Of a stretch of 64,000 bases of DNA, positions 38,304-49,542 are shown piece by piece. The notes beneath the pieces are model-generated. The model was not told the DNA's origin and ran no database searches. It was given only the letters and a program-made list of their open reading frames with translations. This stretch comes from Stygiolobus azoricus (GTDB taxonomy: Archaea; Thermoproteota; Thermoprotei_A; Sulfolobales; Sulfolobaceae). The position numbers and the translations under genes are program-made. Each line of letters opens with the position of its first letter. Position 1 is the stretch's first letter. The stretch spans positions 952,001 to 1,016,000 of the forward strand of contig NZ_CP045483.1 in assembly GCF_009729035.1 (NCBI RefSeq), read 5' to 3'.

Positions 38304-41300
38304 ATGTTCGATGCACTAGGTAAGTTCATTGTTAACAAGTGGTATGTTGTTATCGCATTATGGGTCATTACGCTTGTCATCGCTGCGCCTCTATCTAGTC
38401 TATTCTTTAAGTCCGTTAGTTACAAAGTGACTATCTCCGTACCAGGTAGTACTTCAGAGAAAGCTGAAAGCATAGTGAGTAACTATTTCAACCTAAGCGG
38501 GGCTGCTGGCTCGAATGCCGTAATAATTGTGAGGGGGAATGTTACTCCTTACATTGGATATTTCGCAAACCTGACCAATCATGGAAACATATCCATTACC
38601 AACTATTTCTCGATAGAGAAATCTTTGCTCAATAAGACGTTGTATTCGTTAAATAAGGAGATAAGTAACCTTACAGACGTATTACAGAATATCACGAAGA
38701 GTGAAGCTAATGTCTCCAGTTTTCTCTTTAAAGTGAGGGAAAATATGACATCTGAAGTAAACAACCTCTTAAAACTTCATAATGCTACGCTAAAAGTGGA
38801 ACAAGAGTTCGTTAACCTCTCCTACAAGATTAATTCGACTTCGGAACAACTTGTAGAGCTACATAACGCAATGATTCAAAACTATTCGACATTTGTTAAA
38901 ATTCATGAAGGAGAAATACAAACTAATCAGACCGCTTATAACATTTCTAGATTCCTATACGTGCCGGTTTCTATTTTCTTAAATTACTGGGAGTATTACT
39001 ATAATTTAACTCATAACGTTAGTGAGGCTAACTTTTACGCCTTTGAAAAGACTTATCCACTACTCAGCGGAAAAGAAGCAGAATACTTCTACTTGTTTTA
39101 TCAGAAGTGGAGCTCATCACAACCTTTACCTGATCCATACGCTGTAGCACAACTAGTTGTGGAGAATGTAAGTGATGAAATTTTCAATTCTTCTCAGCTA
39201 TTCTTCGTCAATTTCATGTTTAAGTATGTAAATCTGTCGAATTTCAATAATCCACTTTATGATGAAATTTTCACGATTTATTACTTCAATTACACATACA
39301 ATGTACCTTTAAACTTGGCAAAATTACTTCTCTATAATACCCCTCAAACAGTCCTCTTCTTGGTCTACTCCGAAAAGACCGGAATACCTATAAATGTAAT
39401 ACAAGATGTGTTTTATGCTACTCCCTCAAATGTTAGTAAAGTCTCCTTATCTCTAATACTCTCCAAAGTAAACTCTACCAGTGAAAGAGAGTTCATCCAA
39501 TGTGTTTACGAAAACCTAAGCGAAAACCCAAGTACCTTTGCGGTAAGATACGTAAGTGTCCATGCTAACGTTAGCTATGATATAGTAAGAGACTCACTTA
39601 ACATAAATTCTACTTCAGATGCTGTCGCTTTCCTAGCTGAGGAAATATCTAACAAGACGGGTCTTCCTAGTTGGATGTTTTCTTCTCTTTATTATAAAGG
39701 TAATGTGAGTAACCTCTCAGCTTATTTAGTTTCACTTCACCTTAACAAACTGGAAAGCCTTCTTAAGGCCAGCAACTTAACCGCGAAACAACTTGCATTA
39801 AGGCTACTTAATAATACTGAGCCAAGACCCCTTGCTGTAACTTTGATTGTGAATTACATTAATTCGACCTCTCCCATAATAGTCCTAAACAAGACGTTGT
39901 TAATACAAGACTTATTACACAATTATACGTATTACCAAGTCCTGTTATCTGGAAAGTACCCAGTATATCTGAACATCAGTAATGAGCTTTACTCTAACGA
40001 TACTCTATTACTTTTCTTAAAAGGGAACTTCACGTATAACGAAGCCAGCGATCTAGAGAAAATGATAGAAGGTCAGACCCACCTAAACTTAACATTAACA
40101 GGTTCGGAACCTATATCACAACAGCTTAAAGACGTCGCTTCAGTTGCCTATTCAACGGCTATACCAGTAGGTATAGCCCTTGCAATACTTTTAGCTGGTA
40201 TCTACTTCAGGTCTTTCATTGCAGCCTTTATGCCGCTTACAATTTACTTCTCAGCGTTTTTCGTATCCTCTGTATTCCTTTACGTACTGGTGATTAAAGT
40301 TTTACATATAACGGTCAATTTCCTTACTCCGAGCGAAGTTTTATTGCTGTCACTGGGACTTGGCACAGACTATGTGGTGTTTATAGCTAGTAGGTATGTA
40401 GAAGAAAGAGAGAAGGGAGTTTCCAGTAAAGATGCTGTATACGAAGCAGTGAGGTGGGGAGGTAGGGCTGTAACAATAACAGCCCTCATAGTGATGCTAT
40501 CGTTCTTCTTCATCTACATTTATCGTATCCCGTTCTTCTCTGACACTGCTATATCCGATATGCTCAGCGTCATAATTATATGGCTTGCTGCAATAACTTT
40601 GTTCCCTGCTATCTTAAGAGTCGCCGGTGATAGGCTGTTCTTCCCGAGAAGGTTTAATAAGAAGGAGGAGATTAAACCTAGAAGTTTGAAGAACCCGGGC
40701 AAAATTGTAGGACTTATCTCGGCTATAGTAATAGTGGCTTCTCTTTTCGCGTTATTCACACCTTTAACCCTTAACGTCTTAGCGCTCCTACCTCCTTCAC
40801 AAGCTACGGAAGGTATTACATTCCTAAGCTCCTCTTTCACTTCTGCTAACGTGTTCCCGATCTATGTAGTGATACCCTATAACGGGTCTGGTAACTTCTC
40901 TCTTTCTGAATACAATTATTTTGTGAATATATACAAAAACCTTTCGAGTATACAGGGAGTAACAGCAGTAGACTCACCAGTATCTCCTTACGGCTATCTG
41001 GTAAACTATAGTAGTTTATCCTCTTATAATTATACGCAATATATATCTCACGGATACGCTCTCTTTATAGTAAACCAGAAATATCAGCCTTTCTCTCTTC
41101 AAGCATTTAACGTTGTAAAGCATGTGCTTAGCGTTGTAGGAAGCAGAGGGTATGTTGGTGGAGGCCCTGTGGACTCCTACAATATATATAACTTTGTCCA
41201 GTCCAATTTCTTCATAGTGTTAGGAGAGATCGCGTTCACGATGTTCGTGATACTTCTAGTAATGACGAGGAGTTTGTCAGTATCCTCTGTAATAATTTAC

Positions 41301-41726
41301 GTAATATTGTCTGCTGTTGGGATAACACTGGGACTCGAGAGATTTATCTTTAACACTCTTTTGGGCTTTTCAATCTTCGCTGTTGTACCACTATTTCTCG
41401 TAGCGATCATCATAGGTATCGGAATGGACTATAACATATTTCTCATAGCCAGAATTCACGAGGAGTTAGAAAAGGGAAAGGACATGGACGATGCAATATC
41501 AACGTCTGTCGGAGCTTTAAGGCTCACTATTGCTTTCTTAGGTTTGATATTTGCAGGGACTTTAGGCTCACTTATGTTGGTTAACGCGTCTATTCTGCAG
41601 GAATTAGGCTTTGCATTTGCTGTAGCGGCGATCATGGAGACGACTGTATTGTGGGCTTACCTTGCTCCGTCTTTACTACTGATTTTGTACAAACGTTTCA
41701 AAATAAGGCCTAAACTCATTGTTTAA
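38304..41726 (+). CDS. RND/MMPL-superfamily membrane protein with a giant extracellular loop, 1140 residues
   Basis: One helix at the N-terminus ([17 protein letters not shown]), then about 600 residues outside the cell rich in sequons, with helical stretches. Next comes a first block of membrane helices containing [16 protein letters not shown] near residue 690, then a second smaller outer domain with sequons (NGS, NYS, NYT), and a second helix block with [17 protein letters not shown] near 1050. The GxxxDY motifs in each half are the MMPL proton-relay hallmark. Members move lipids or drugs. The unusually long first loop is far over the typical size. Start chosen at 38304 after a TATATCTATATTTTATG box. 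Confidence 0.83.
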   Translation: MFDALGKFIVNKWYVVIALWVITLVIAAPLSSLFFKSVSYKVTISVPGSTSEKAESIVSNYFNLSGAAGSNAVIIVRGNVTPYIGYFANLTNHGNISITNYFSIEKSLLNKTLYSLNKEISNLTDVLQNITKSEANVSSFLFKVRENMTSEVNNLLKLHNATLKVEQEFVNLSYKINSTSEQLVELHNAMIQNYSTFVKIHEGEIQTNQTAYNISRFLYVPVSIFLNYWEYYYNLTHNVSEANFYAFEKTYPLLSGKEAEYFYLFYQKWSSSQPLPDPYAVAQLVVENVSDEIFNSSQLFFVNFMFKYVNLSNFNNPLYDEIFTIYYFNYTYNVPLNLAKLLLYNTPQTVLFLVYSEKTGIPINVIQDVFYATPSNVSKVSLSLILSKVNSTSEREFIQCVYENLSENPSTFAVRYVSVHANVSYDIVRDSLNINSTSDAVAFLAEEISNKTGLPSWMFSSLYYKGNVSNLSAYLVSLHLNKLESLLKASNLTAKQLALRLLNNTEPRPLAVTLIVNYINSTSPIIVLNKTLLIQDLLHNYTYYQVLLSGKYPVYLNISNELYSNDTLLLFLKGNFTYNEASDLEKMIEGQTHLNLTLTGSEPISQQLKDVASVAYSTAIPVGIALAILLAGIYFRSFIAAFMPLTIYFSAFFVSSVFLYVLVIKVLHITVNFLTPSEVLLLSLGLGTDYVVFIASRYVEEREKGVSSKDAVYEAVRWGGRAVTITALIVMLSFFFIYIYRIPFFSDTAISDMLSVIIIWLAAITLFPAILRVAGDRLFFPRRFNKKEEIKPRSLKNPGKIVGLISAIVIVASLFALFTPLTLNVLALLPPSQATEGITFLSSSFTSANVFPIYVVIPYNGSGNFSLSEYNYFVNIYKNLSSIQGVTAVDSPVSPYGYLVNYSSLSSYNYTQYISHGYALFIVNQKYQPFSLQAFNVVKHVLSVVGSRGYVGGGPVDSYNIYNFVQSNFFIVLGEIAFTMFVILLVMTRSLSVSSVIIYVILSAVGITLGLERFIFNTLLGFSIFAVVPLFLVAIIIGIGMDYNIFLIARIHEELEKGKDMDDAISTSVGALRLTIAFLGLIFAGTLGSLMLVNASILQELGFAFAVAAIMETTVLWAYLAPSLLLILYKRFKIRPKLIV

Positions 41727-42324
41727 CTGCCTCAACGCACACAAAAGAACCGGAATCTCCTTCCTTTATTTCGTCTATTTTTTCATCTTCATTAGGTGAG
41801 AAGAAAAGGGTAGACCTTATTGCCTTTATTTTCATCCCTTCTGAGGTAAACGCTTCGTAAAGCTCTCTTCTGCTCACGAAGTTAGCGTGAGAGTAATATT
41901 TGTGTCCCTTCCTTCCTAATGCTTCGTAGTATATTCCGAAAGGGGAATCTCTGGGTACGTAACATATGACAACCCTATCCTTACTAACTCTTTTCATTTC
42001 TCTCACTAGCTTTCTAGGATCTTCAACGAAACACACCGTAACAGAGGAGAAAACACAAGGAAAGGCATTGTCTCTAAAGGGTAATTGAAGTGCATCTCCC
42101 TGAACTCTATCTTCTTTTTCTGGTACGTTAATCAGCATAAATATTGAAATATCAAGTGAGATTACGTTCCCTTTAATCACCTCATGAAATATACCCGGCC
42201 CAGAGCCTACATCTAGGCAATCTTTCAAGTTGAAGGAGGATACAAGTTTCTTCTCACTCTCGTAACTCTTTTCATGGATTTTATACCACTTTGCATAACC
42301 TTCAGGATCATTGAATATTTCCAT
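41716..42324 (-). CDS. Class I SAM-dependent methyltransferase
   Basis: A 202-residue Rossmann-type methyltransferase with motif [14 protein letters not shown] near residue 36, the acidic SLDIS strand, [14 protein letters not shown] and a [17 protein letters not shown] segment like the UbiE/Trm family. Substrate not evident. Convergent with the MMPL gene (11-base overlap). Confidence 0.8.
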   Translation of the reverse strand: MEIFNDPEGYAKWYKIHEKSYESEKKLVSSFNLKDCLDVGSGPGIFHEVIKGNVISLDISIFMLINVPEKEDRVQGDALQLPFRDNAFPCVFSSVTVCFVEDPRKLVREMKRVSKDRVVICYVPRDSPFGIYYEALGRKGHKYYSHANFVSRRELYEAFTSEGMKIKAIRSTLFFSPNEDEKIDEIKEGDSGSFVCVEAVKQ

Positions 42325-42426
42325 TTATTCCAATTCTAGTTTCAAGGGTAATAAATTGGTATTTAAATATATGGAAAAACTTTTTCGGTAAAAATCTAAT
42401 TTAGTCCTTTTCCCGGAATTTATAAT

Positions 42427-43905
42427 GTGCTGAATACTATTAAGGTGGGACTTAAACTTTTACCTCACGTCTTACGATTAAGGGATTACCGTTTGAGGAC
42501 TTTGAAGGGAGAGAAAATAGACGAGGAGAAAATGTATAGAGATGCAGAGAAGTTTCTCAATATAATCGTGTCTCTAGGACCAGTGTTTATAAAATTCGGC
42601 CAAATTTTGTCAGTGCACTCTGATATATTACCAGAGCCCTACCTTAAAGTGCTTTCACGTCTGCAAGATGATGTACCTCCCGCACCCTGGGAAGAGGTAT
42701 TTAAAATTATTAAGGAGGACTTGGGTGAGAAATTAGAAGAGTTTGAGATCAATCCTGAACCAATATCTTCTGCTAGTATTGGGCAGGTTTATTTGGCCAA
42801 GAGGAAAAGTGATGGTAAGACTGTAGTTATCAAGGTTAACAGACCTAGAATTAGGGAGATTGCTGAAGAGGATATAAAGATCATAAAATCACTACTACCC
42901 TACACTAAGTATTTAATTGACGAATCTTTTTATGAGAGCTTAAGGGCTATAGTTAACGACTTCAGTAGGCGAATTTTTGAGGAGATGGACTTCACGAAAG
43001 AAGAGTACTACATGAGGAAAATAAGAGAGGAATTGGCCGATTTCCCAGACGTAATTATTCCCACCCCTTATTTTTCCACAAAGAGAATACTTGTGATGGA
43101 ATACATTAAGGGATATAAAGTAACCTCTGAAGAAGCTAAGAAAATAGTAAAACCATCAGAACTGGCTTATAGAATATTTAAGGCCTTCATGATAATGCTT
43201 CTTGAAAAAGAGTACTTCCACGCGGATCCCCATCCGGGCAATATAGCTGTAGATGATAATGGAAATTTGATCATTTACGACTTCGGAATGGTAGGGAAAA
43301 TGGATCACGAAACTAGGCTAAGGCTTTTGAGGGCTTACGTAGCCTTAATACGTCTCGACGGTATAGGACTTGTAAAAGTTTTAGAAGAACTGGAGGCAAT
43401 TCAACCTGAGGCTGATAGAGAGGTCTTGGCAAAAGGTATAGAATTATTTCTACAACAGTTTCAGGGAATTACGGCTGAGACCCTTGAAGTAGAACAGTTT
43501 CTCGAGGCTGCAAATGAGGTTTTTTATAGATTTCCCTTAAAGTTACCCGAAAAACTTACACTTTATATAAGGATGACTTCGATTTTAGGAAGTACGTGCC
43601 TTCAGATAGATCCAGACTTTAACTTCTTTCTCAACCTACAAAGACTGATAGAAGAGGAAGGTTTAGTCTTTGAGGCGATGCTGAGCGACTTCAGGAATAC
43701 AGTCAATGCCGCAATACGTAAATTTAGATTGTCCATATTGGAAAAACCTATCATAGTTCAAAATAAGAGAAATAGAACTTATGTGAAGGCGATTTCAGTA
43801 TCCTTAGTATTTGCAGGGCTAGTTTACTATTTGATCACTAAGGATTCTACGGTATCAATACTCCTTGGATTACTCGCCCTAGTTTTAGCAACGACCATAG
43901 ACTGA
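42427..43905 (+). CDS. ABC1/UbiB/AarF-type atypical kinase-like protein
   Basis: A 492-residue member of the UbiB family. The N-terminal KxGQ motif is KFGQILSVHSDILPE at 56-70; ISSASIGQVYLAK is the Ala-rich-loop equivalent; the catalytic-loop HADPHPGNIAV and Mg motif YDFGMVGKM follow near residues 263-290. Two helices at the end (about 452-490) anchor it. Family members are ATPases needed for quinone biosynthesis or lipid handling; in this aerobic archaeon a role with caldariellaquinone-type quinones is only a guess. Start is GTG at 42427. Confidence 0.9.
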   Translation: MLNTIKVGLKLLPHVLRLRDYRLRTLKGEKIDEEKMYRDAEKFLNIIVSLGPVFIKFGQILSVHSDILPEPYLKVLSRLQDDVPPAPWEEVFKIIKEDLGEKLEEFEINPEPISSASIGQVYLAKRKSDGKTVVIKVNRPRIREIAEEDIKIIKSLLPYTKYLIDESFYESLRAIVNDFSRRIFEEMDFTKEEYYMRKIREELADFPDVIIPTPYFSTKRILVMEYIKGYKVTSEEAKKIVKPSELAYRIFKAFMIMLLEKEYFHADPHPGNIAVDDNGNLIIYDFGMVGKMDHETRLRLLRAYVALIRLDGIGLVKVLEELEAIQPEADREVLAKGIELFLQQFQGITAETLEVEQFLEAANEVFYRFPLKLPEKLTLYIRMTSILGSTCLQIDPDFNFFLNLQRLIEEEGLVFEAMLSDFRNTVNAAIRKFRLSILEKPIIVQNKRNRTYVKAISVSLVFAGLVYYLITKDSTVSILLGLLALVLATTID

Positions 43906-43970
43906 AAATTATGCCTGGTACATACTCTTTACTTACGCGGAAAGAATACGTAAAGTTAAATCCTTACCTA

Positions 43971-44351
43971 TTATTCTATCTTAATACTGGCTGTACCAGA
44001 TATCGGTATCCTTATTGTAAGTACACCGTTTTCATATTTTCCAGCTATTTGAGCGTCTTTAGCCGGAGTAACGGGTAGCTTAATCTCTTTTCTCACATAC
44101 TTCGGTCTTTGAGTAATGTATTTTACTCCAGGCTCGCTTATGTCTCTCTCCGCTTCTATTATTAGTTCGTTTTGTCCCGTAATCCTTGCCTTAATTTTCT
44201 CCTTGTTAAATCCAGCCATGTCGGCTACGACTACTAAATATCCTCCTTCCTCATACACGTCGACTGGTGGGTAGGCTATTTCGAATACGCTTCTACTTAG
44301 CTCTTCTGCTCTCTTCCCCAACTCCTTTCCTATGAAATAGGCAAAACTCAT
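43971..44351 (-). CDS. hsp20: Small heat shock protein (Hsp20/alpha-crystallin)
   Basis: A 126-residue alpha-crystallin-domain chaperone. The domain begins with PPVDVYEEGGYLVVVADMAGF and ends with GKYENGVLTIRIP; the C-terminal IxI motif is IKI in the last four residues. It holds unfolding proteins. I choose ATG 44351 because a strong AGAGGTGA ribosome site ends seven bases before it and overlaps the GTG at 44360 that would otherwise be the start. Upstream lie about 280 bases of AT-rich DNA without a supportable gene, which contain its promoter. Confidence 0.92.
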   Translation of the reverse strand: MSFAYFIGKELGKRAEELSRSVFEIAYPPVDVYEEGGYLVVVADMAGFNKEKIKARITGQNELIIEAERDISEPGVKYITQRPKYVRKEIKLPVTPAKDAQIAGKYENGVLTIRIPISGTASIKIE

Positions 44352-44633
44352 CTTTTTCACCTCTTACCTCCTCTTCTCCTCATTAATTGAGAAAGCAATT
44401 TAAATATCAGGTACCATCTGAGTAGACGTCCCATATAATCATTATCATTTTAGTGTTATTTATTTTTTTGTTTTGTAATTACTTAAAATCCTATCCTATG
44501 AGTATACGATAAAACTTAAGGTTATTACAAAATGACTTCAATTTGTGTTATGATATTATCATATAAAATCTAAGATTTAGTAATACACCCTGTTTTCATT
44601 TATAAATATTACGATATAAATAAATTAATCGCC

Positions 44634-45221
44634 TTGATAACAATTACTCTAAGTTCTGATAAATTTGCAGTACTCCATTTCTTACAAGAGCACAAGAGGG
44701 TATTAAGGTCATTTAGAAATATTACAATTACTAAAGATGAAAGAATTCTAATAAAAGATAGGGAATACCATTTAATTAAAAAGGAAGTAACACTGTTCGA
44801 CGTAATTTATACACTTGCAAGACCCTCTATTCTCGGGAAGAATACTTTAGTGTTTAGATTTTCAGTACTACCTAAGAACTCAGGGTGTACAATATCGGTG
44901 TCAACAAAACCCGAGAAGTTCGAAAATGAGATAGACGAAAAGAAATTCATGGAAGAATTCAGCATTTTTCAAACAGAAGTCTTGGCGGTGGCTAAACCAA
45001 TCCTTACAATGTCTGTGCCTCGTGACAAAATACCAGAGATTATTGAATTAGCAATTAGTAGGAGTTTAGGTAATATAATACTCCTTTGGTTCTCCTCTAA
45101 AGACTATAAATACGTTAGGGTTAAAGTAAAGAACGGAGAACTAGTAGAAAAAATCGGGGACTTTGAAGATATCTCAACAGATCCGGTTAACGTTATTGTT
45201 AAACAATTAGCTGAAACTTGA
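44634..45221 (+). CDS. Uncharacterised 195-residue protein
   Basis: A soluble protein with alternating beta strands and helices. No family recognised. It starts with TTG (MITITLSSDKFAVLHFLQEH); TTTATAAATATTACG about 30 bases upstream is a good TATA box. Ends three bases before the convergent surface-protein gene. Its segment NTLVFRFSVLPKNSGCTISVST and following helix resemble START-like ligand-binding folds (SRPBCC), an uncertain impression. Confidence 0.55.
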   Translation: MITITLSSDKFAVLHFLQEHKRVLRSFRNITITKDERILIKDREYHLIKKEVTLFDVIYTLARPSILGKNTLVFRFSVLPKNSGCTISVSTKPEKFENEIDEKKFMEEFSIFQTEVLAVAKPILTMSVPRDKIPEIIELAISRSLGNIILLWFSSKDYKYVRVKVKNGELVEKIGDFEDISTDPVNVIVKQLAET

Positions 45222-45222
45222 T

Positions 45223-46947
45223 TCACTTTTTCCTTACGAAGATCAGTAATGCTCCCACAATAATCACAATAATTATACCTATGATAGCTATTTCAGGTGT
45301 TGATATACCGCTCGTAGAAGAGCTTGATGGTGCGATCATTACTTTACTGACGCTACTATTTCCTGGTGCTGAACTGGTTTGTGATGAGCTTGTCTGATTA
45401 GTACTCTGAGTATTTGAGGACTGTGTTGTTGACGCTTGTGGAGCTTGAGTTGAAGTTGTTTGTGAATAAACTATGAAATAGGTTGTGGTCGGATCGTCAT
45501 ATACAACTACCGTGTTATTTACCATGAAGTAATTAGATGAATTCAGCTCAATTACTTCTCCTGAAACTTCCTTATATACGGTTACGTTCCCTTGCATCAT
45601 TAAGGTTACGTTAAACACAATACTTCCAGTTGAATTCACCATAACCTCCTGAGCCTGGTGCTGAACACCTTTGATCGTAACTATCGCGGGCTGTACTTGG
45701 ATAGGCTTAACTACACTTACATTGACAGTCTGGTTGCTTTCAGTAACCACCACTACTTTCATGTTTCCAGATAGGTTTAGGTAGACCAGTGTACCTCCCT
45801 CAGTTCCATTAACGATAACCTTGTGGGACAAGCTAACTAGTGCAGTAGACATAACTTCACCATTATTACCTACTAACACTATGACCTCCTTTCCGTTAAT
45901 ATCTACGTCTCCATGACTCTCAACATGGATTTGTGGTACCCTAGCACCTTGGTATATTACGATCTTCTCCTCCCCGAAATACACGTTAGATGTAGATCCT
46001 CCTAAAAGTTTGGACTGAGTTCCATTAAAGCTCACCATGTGAACATACCCTAAAGCAGTTCCGTTAACTCCATAAAATTCTACAGTTTCGAAGTGGGCTT
46101 TTACATGGCCTATTAAACCCGATTGAGCAAATCCAAGACCTTCACCTTTCCAAATTAAAGAAGCCACTGTACTTCCGTTAAAGTACGATTGTGTGGGTGT
46201 TATATTCTCTTGACTCGCCATAAATAGCTGTCCGTTTATCTCCGTTGTGAAATTTAACGGCTGGTATCTTTTAGGTAAATTTATTTGTACTGTTAACTTT
46301 ACTTCTGTCGTTAAGTTAGACGTAACACTTTGGATAGTATATAACTTCAGTGTAAGGTCTACAGTCTCTGGTTGTCCTACTTTAATAGTAACGGGGATGT
46401 TAGCTACCTCACTACCGTTGGCGAATTCTAGGTACACCGTTCCCGTCCCGTTTATATACGCAAAAGTGCTGACTTTAGTTGAGTTGAATCCAGACCATAC
46501 GAGTGTAGAAGTTCCCGTCCCGTTTACTATAACCCCAATCAAGTTGGGAATGTTAGTTAACACTGTAAGGGTCATGTTGGGAAAAGCTTGTACTGTCAAA
46601 TATCCGTTAACTGTGGAGAGTGAGTTTGAGAAGACAATCGTATATGTTGTTATGTTAGCGTATACGTCAAGTGTTCCTCCCACAGAACCTGTGTAATTAG
46701 CTCTTGCCGACTCCACTTTATATATAACTACTGAACCAGAGGCCAAAGGAATTGTATTTCCTACAAGACCGTTTTGGGCACTGTAGGAACTGTAATACCT
46801 CTCGTAGATCATGCTTACTTGTGCTTTAGATGATGAAGCATGAGAGAGCACTATATTAGGAGCGAGCAGTAGAGAGGCTAAAAAAGTGAATATTAAGGCA
46901 TAAGCGAAAATTTTGTTTTTCCCTCTTTTTATAAATTCAGTTATCAT
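45223..46947 (-). CDS. Secreted, glycosylated cell-surface protein with C-terminal membrane anchor
   Basis: A 574-residue protein. The N-terminal signal is FIKRGKNKIFAYALIFTFLA then a run to VLSHASS. The long beta-rich middle has about 20 sequons, and after residue 500 there is a Ser/Thr/Gln-rich stalk (TSTQAPQASTTQSSNTQSTN and on). The end is a helix (IAIIGIIIVIIVGALLIFV) with RKK. This is the layout of Sulfolobales surface-anchored proteins such as S-layer stalk or binding proteins. No enzymatic motif. ATG 46947 is preferred over the TTG one codon before. Confidence 0.75.
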   Translation of the reverse strand: MITEFIKRGKNKIFAYALIFTFLASLLLAPNIVLSHASSSKAQVSMIYERYYSSYSAQNGLVGNTIPLASGSVVIYKVESARANYTGSVGGTLDVYANITTYTIVFSNSLSTVNGYLTVQAFPNMTLTVLTNIPNLIGVIVNGTGTSTLVWSGFNSTKVSTFAYINGTGTVYLEFANGSEVANIPVTIKVGQPETVDLTLKLYTIQSVTSNLTTEVKLTVQINLPKRYQPLNFTTEINGQLFMASQENITPTQSYFNGSTVASLIWKGEGLGFAQSGLIGHVKAHFETVEFYGVNGTALGYVHMVSFNGTQSKLLGGSTSNVYFGEEKIVIYQGARVPQIHVESHGDVDINGKEVIVLVGNNGEVMSTALVSLSHKVIVNGTEGGTLVYLNLSGNMKVVVVTESNQTVNVSVVKPIQVQPAIVTIKGVQHQAQEVMVNSTGSIVFNVTLMMQGNVTVYKEVSGEVIELNSSNYFMVNNTVVVYDDPTTTYFIVYSQTTSTQAPQASTTQSSNTQSTNQTSSSQTSSAPGNSSVSKVMIAPSSSSTSGISTPEIAIIGIIIVIIVGALLIFVRKK

Positions 46948-47152
46948 CAATACCTAATAATTTGTTTCAACTATAAAAGGTTAATGAGAATATGAAGTTA
47001 ATGTATTTTCTATGACTTGAATATTAAACTTTTCAACTTGTTTCATAGATTTTGGAACAGTCAAAGCTTTTCCACAAGTTCATTGATAGGGAAAAACACA
47101 GCGTTTTTCTAACTTCGTTCTAAAAGTTTATAACCTTTATGAATAATCGTAA

Positions 47153-48013
47153 ATGGTGTTAGGGAAGTTAATTTTTCAAAACCTTCAAAAGTTTGGTTTT
47201 CCCTATCCTATAGACAAGTCAGTATGTACATCTTGGGCTAAGGACATCCCGAGGGGAGGAGAAACAATTATTTACACTTCGTGTATGTATCAGACTGCCT
47301 CCTTAAGTGATGTCTTCTCCAAATTCATTCCATATGCAGAAAAGCTTTCATCGTTATCAGCATTAGCTAAACTAATAAAACCCTCAAAGGAAGAAATTGA
47401 AAGGGCATATAGGATATTACAAAATATATCCTTAATGCTGAAGAGAAGAGGAGTTCAGTTCGGATACTTATATGAAGATGAACCGTATAGCGGTGCAATA
47501 TTATTAGAGCTTGGCTATTTAGATGAGTTTGGTGAATACGCTAAGATTGTTACGGACTTCTTTAAGCAAAAAGGTATTAAGAGGATAATCACGGTAGATC
47601 CTCATACACATAACGCGTTGTTAAGGTATAAGGAATTCACGAATTTTGATATAGAGGTCGTAAGTTATTTCGAGCTTTTAGGTAACGTTAAAGCTAGAAT
47701 TCAAGGCGAGATTGTAGTCCACGATTCTTGCTTGTATTCCAGGTTTTTAGGAAAGAGAGAAGTCTACAGATCTCTGTTAAATTCCTCAGGAGTGAAACTT
47801 GTTGAAGATGAGTTAGTTACCGGGAAAGACACTTCTTATTGTTGCGGAGGACCGATAAAGCCGGTGAACAGAGAGTTAAGCGAGAAAATTGCTAGGCTGA
47901 GAGTAGAGCAACTTAAAAGGTTGAGCGAGAACATAGTAGTAGTCTGTCCCATGTGTTATGCAAATTTATCTAAATATCACAAAATCCTCGACTTTGCTGA
48001 GGTGGTAGAATGA
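47153..48013 (+). CDS. Cysteine-rich (CCG) Fe-S protein, LutA/HdrB-like
   Basis: A 286-residue protein with one clear CCG module: DSCLYSRF (about residue 190), YCCGGPIKP (225-233) and CPMCYANL (260-267), the CX(n)CCGX(33)CxxC pattern that holds a noncubane 4Fe-4S cluster in HdrB and glycolate/lactate oxidase subunits. The N-terminal half has a weaker copy with SCMYQT. It is co-translated with the next gene through an ATGA overlap, together a LutA-LutB-like pair, which in bacteria oxidises L-lactate. The electron donor here is not established. Confidence 0.82.
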   Translation: MVLGKLIFQNLQKFGFPYPIDKSVCTSWAKDIPRGGETIIYTSCMYQTASLSDVFSKFIPYAEKLSSLSALAKLIKPSKEEIERAYRILQNISLMLKRRGVQFGYLYEDEPYSGAILLELGYLDEFGEYAKIVTDFFKQKGIKRIITVDPHTHNALLRYKEFTNFDIEVVSYFELLGNVKARIQGEIVVHDSCLYSRFLGKREVYRSLLNSSGVKLVEDELVTGKDTSYCCGGPIKPVNRELSEKIARLRVEQLKRLSENIVVVCPMCYANLSKYHKILDFAEVVE

Positions 48014-49161
48014 GTGAATGGGATATTGCAGTTGAAAGGACCATAAACAATAACGTGCCTAGAGTTTATAAAACACTATCCCAATACCCTTATATTCAAG
48101 ACCTTGCAAAGGAGCTAAGAAAGGCTAAGCTAGAGGTTTTGAACAACCTACAAAAATACGTAGAACAAACCATGGAGTCGGTTAAGAGAATTGGAGGTAA
48201 TGCATATTACGCAACTAACGTGTATGAAGCTAGAGAGATTATAGCGAAGATCGTGGGAAAGAACAAGATCGTAGTTCTTGGGAAATCCATGGTTGCTTAC
48301 GAGATGGGGTTGAGGGAGTATTTAAAGGAACTAGGTAATGAAGTGTGGGAGACAGACTTAGGTGAGTTTTTAATACAATTAGCTAATGAGCCTCCCTCTC
48401 ATATAATAGCTCCTGCCATCCATATGACTAGAGAGAGGGTTGTAAAGCTCCTCAGGGAGAAATTAGGAGTGGAGGTAAGTGAAAACGCGACGCACGAGGA
48501 GTTAGTAGCGATTGTAAGAAAGTTCCTTAGGGAGAAATTTGTTAGAGCCGATGTAGGTATAACGGGGGCTAATGCGATAGCCGCTGATACAGGCTCTATC
48601 ATTCTTGTCGAAAATGAGGGAAATATAAGGATGTCCACTGTCTTACCCCCAGTTCATATCGCTGTGGCTGGGGTTGAAAAGATAGTACCTACATTTTACC
48701 ACGCATTGTTAGAAGCTACGGTTCAAGCTGCCTATGCTGGTCTCTATCCACCTACATATATTAACCTAACCTCAGGTCCAAGTTCTACGGGAGATATCGA
48801 GATGAAAAGGGTTAGACCAGCTCACGGACCTAAAGAATTTCACTTAGTCCTCTTAGATAACGGCAGAGTTAAGATAAGCCAAGACGAAGTGTTAAAAGAG
48901 GCATTACTTTGTATAAGGTGCGGTAGATGTCACCTCCACTGCCCGGTCTACAGAGTTTTAGGAGTTAATTGGGGAGTTCCTCCTTTTACTGGGCCTATGG
49001 GGGCAATGTGGTCTTACATTGTTTACGGTGATACCAAACCGGCGACACTTTGTACCCATTCTGGGAACTGTAAAGAAGTCTGCCCTATGGGAATTAATAT
49101 ACCACGTGTTTTAGAAAAGATCAAGTGGATAGCGAATGACAAAGAGCGTAATAAGACATGA
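48010..49161 (+). CDS. LutB-like protein: LUD domain plus two 4Fe-4S clusters
   Basis: A 383-residue protein. Residues 60-290 form the LUD domain ([49 protein letters not shown]). Two ferredoxin motifs follow: [14 protein letters not shown] and [18 protein letters not shown], near residues 298 and 353. It belongs to the L-lactate utilisation family LutB. Overlaps the upstream LutA-like gene by four bases; the next gene starts 26 bases inside its end. No LutC or lactate permease is adjacent. Confidence 0.88.
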   Translation: MSEWDIAVERTINNNVPRVYKTLSQYPYIQDLAKELRKAKLEVLNNLQKYVEQTMESVKRIGGNAYYATNVYEAREIIAKIVGKNKIVVLGKSMVAYEMGLREYLKELGNEVWETDLGEFLIQLANEPPSHIIAPAIHMTRERVVKLLREKLGVEVSENATHEELVAIVRKFLREKFVRADVGITGANAIAADTGSIILVENEGNIRMSTVLPPVHIAVAGVEKIVPTFYHALLEATVQAAYAGLYPPTYINLTSGPSSTGDIEMKRVRPAHGPKEFHLVLLDNGRVKISQDEVLKEALLCIRCGRCHLHCPVYRVLGVNWGVPPFTGPMGAMWSYIVYGDTKPATLCTHSGNCKEVCPMGINIPRVLEKIKWIANDKERNKT

Positions 49162-49540
49162 AAACGGTCTGCTAATAGAGCTCAACAAAAGAGGTATTGA
49201 AGCGATCTTGGTAAACGGAGAGGTCAGTTTAGGGGAATATGATGGTGTGGAGTTCAGGAAAAAACAAGTGAGTGAGGATAAGGTTGAGTTCGTCAGAAAA
49301 GTGGTTTCCGAAGTTAAGACAATGATGGAGAACTGCCCTCACGTAATAAGTATAATAATGTCCGACATGTTTTACGTGAAGTTTCTATTTAACGGTAAAG
49401 AAGTGGTAGCATTTGTTTCGGAAGATATGATAACCTTTAGTTCTGAAGGAGAAGTGGATGAGGAGTTAAAAGACGAAATCAAAAAATGTGTTGATAGGTT
49501 CAAAGAGGTAATTCTAAAAACGCAGAGTGGAAATGAGTGA
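49136..49540 (+). CDS. Uncharacterised 134-residue protein
   Basis: Soluble alpha/beta protein with no recognised family. Residues [29 protein letters not shown] form successive strands. It starts within the last codons of the LutB-like gene and the following zinc-ribbon gene starts three bases after its stop, so all four genes from 47153 look like one operon. Confidence 0.62.
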   Translation: MTKSVIRHENGLLIELNKRGIEAILVNGEVSLGEYDGVEFRKKQVSEDKVEFVRKVVSEVKTMMENCPHVISIIMSDMFYVKFLFNGKEVVAFVSEDMITFSSEGEVDEELKDEIKKCVDRFKEVILKTQSGNE

Positions 49541-49542
49541 TT

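Noticed and set aside
45223-46947. 149-codon plus-strand frame (46247-46696) opposite the surface protein
   Set aside because: Shadow of a repetitive Thr/Val-rich gene on the other strand.
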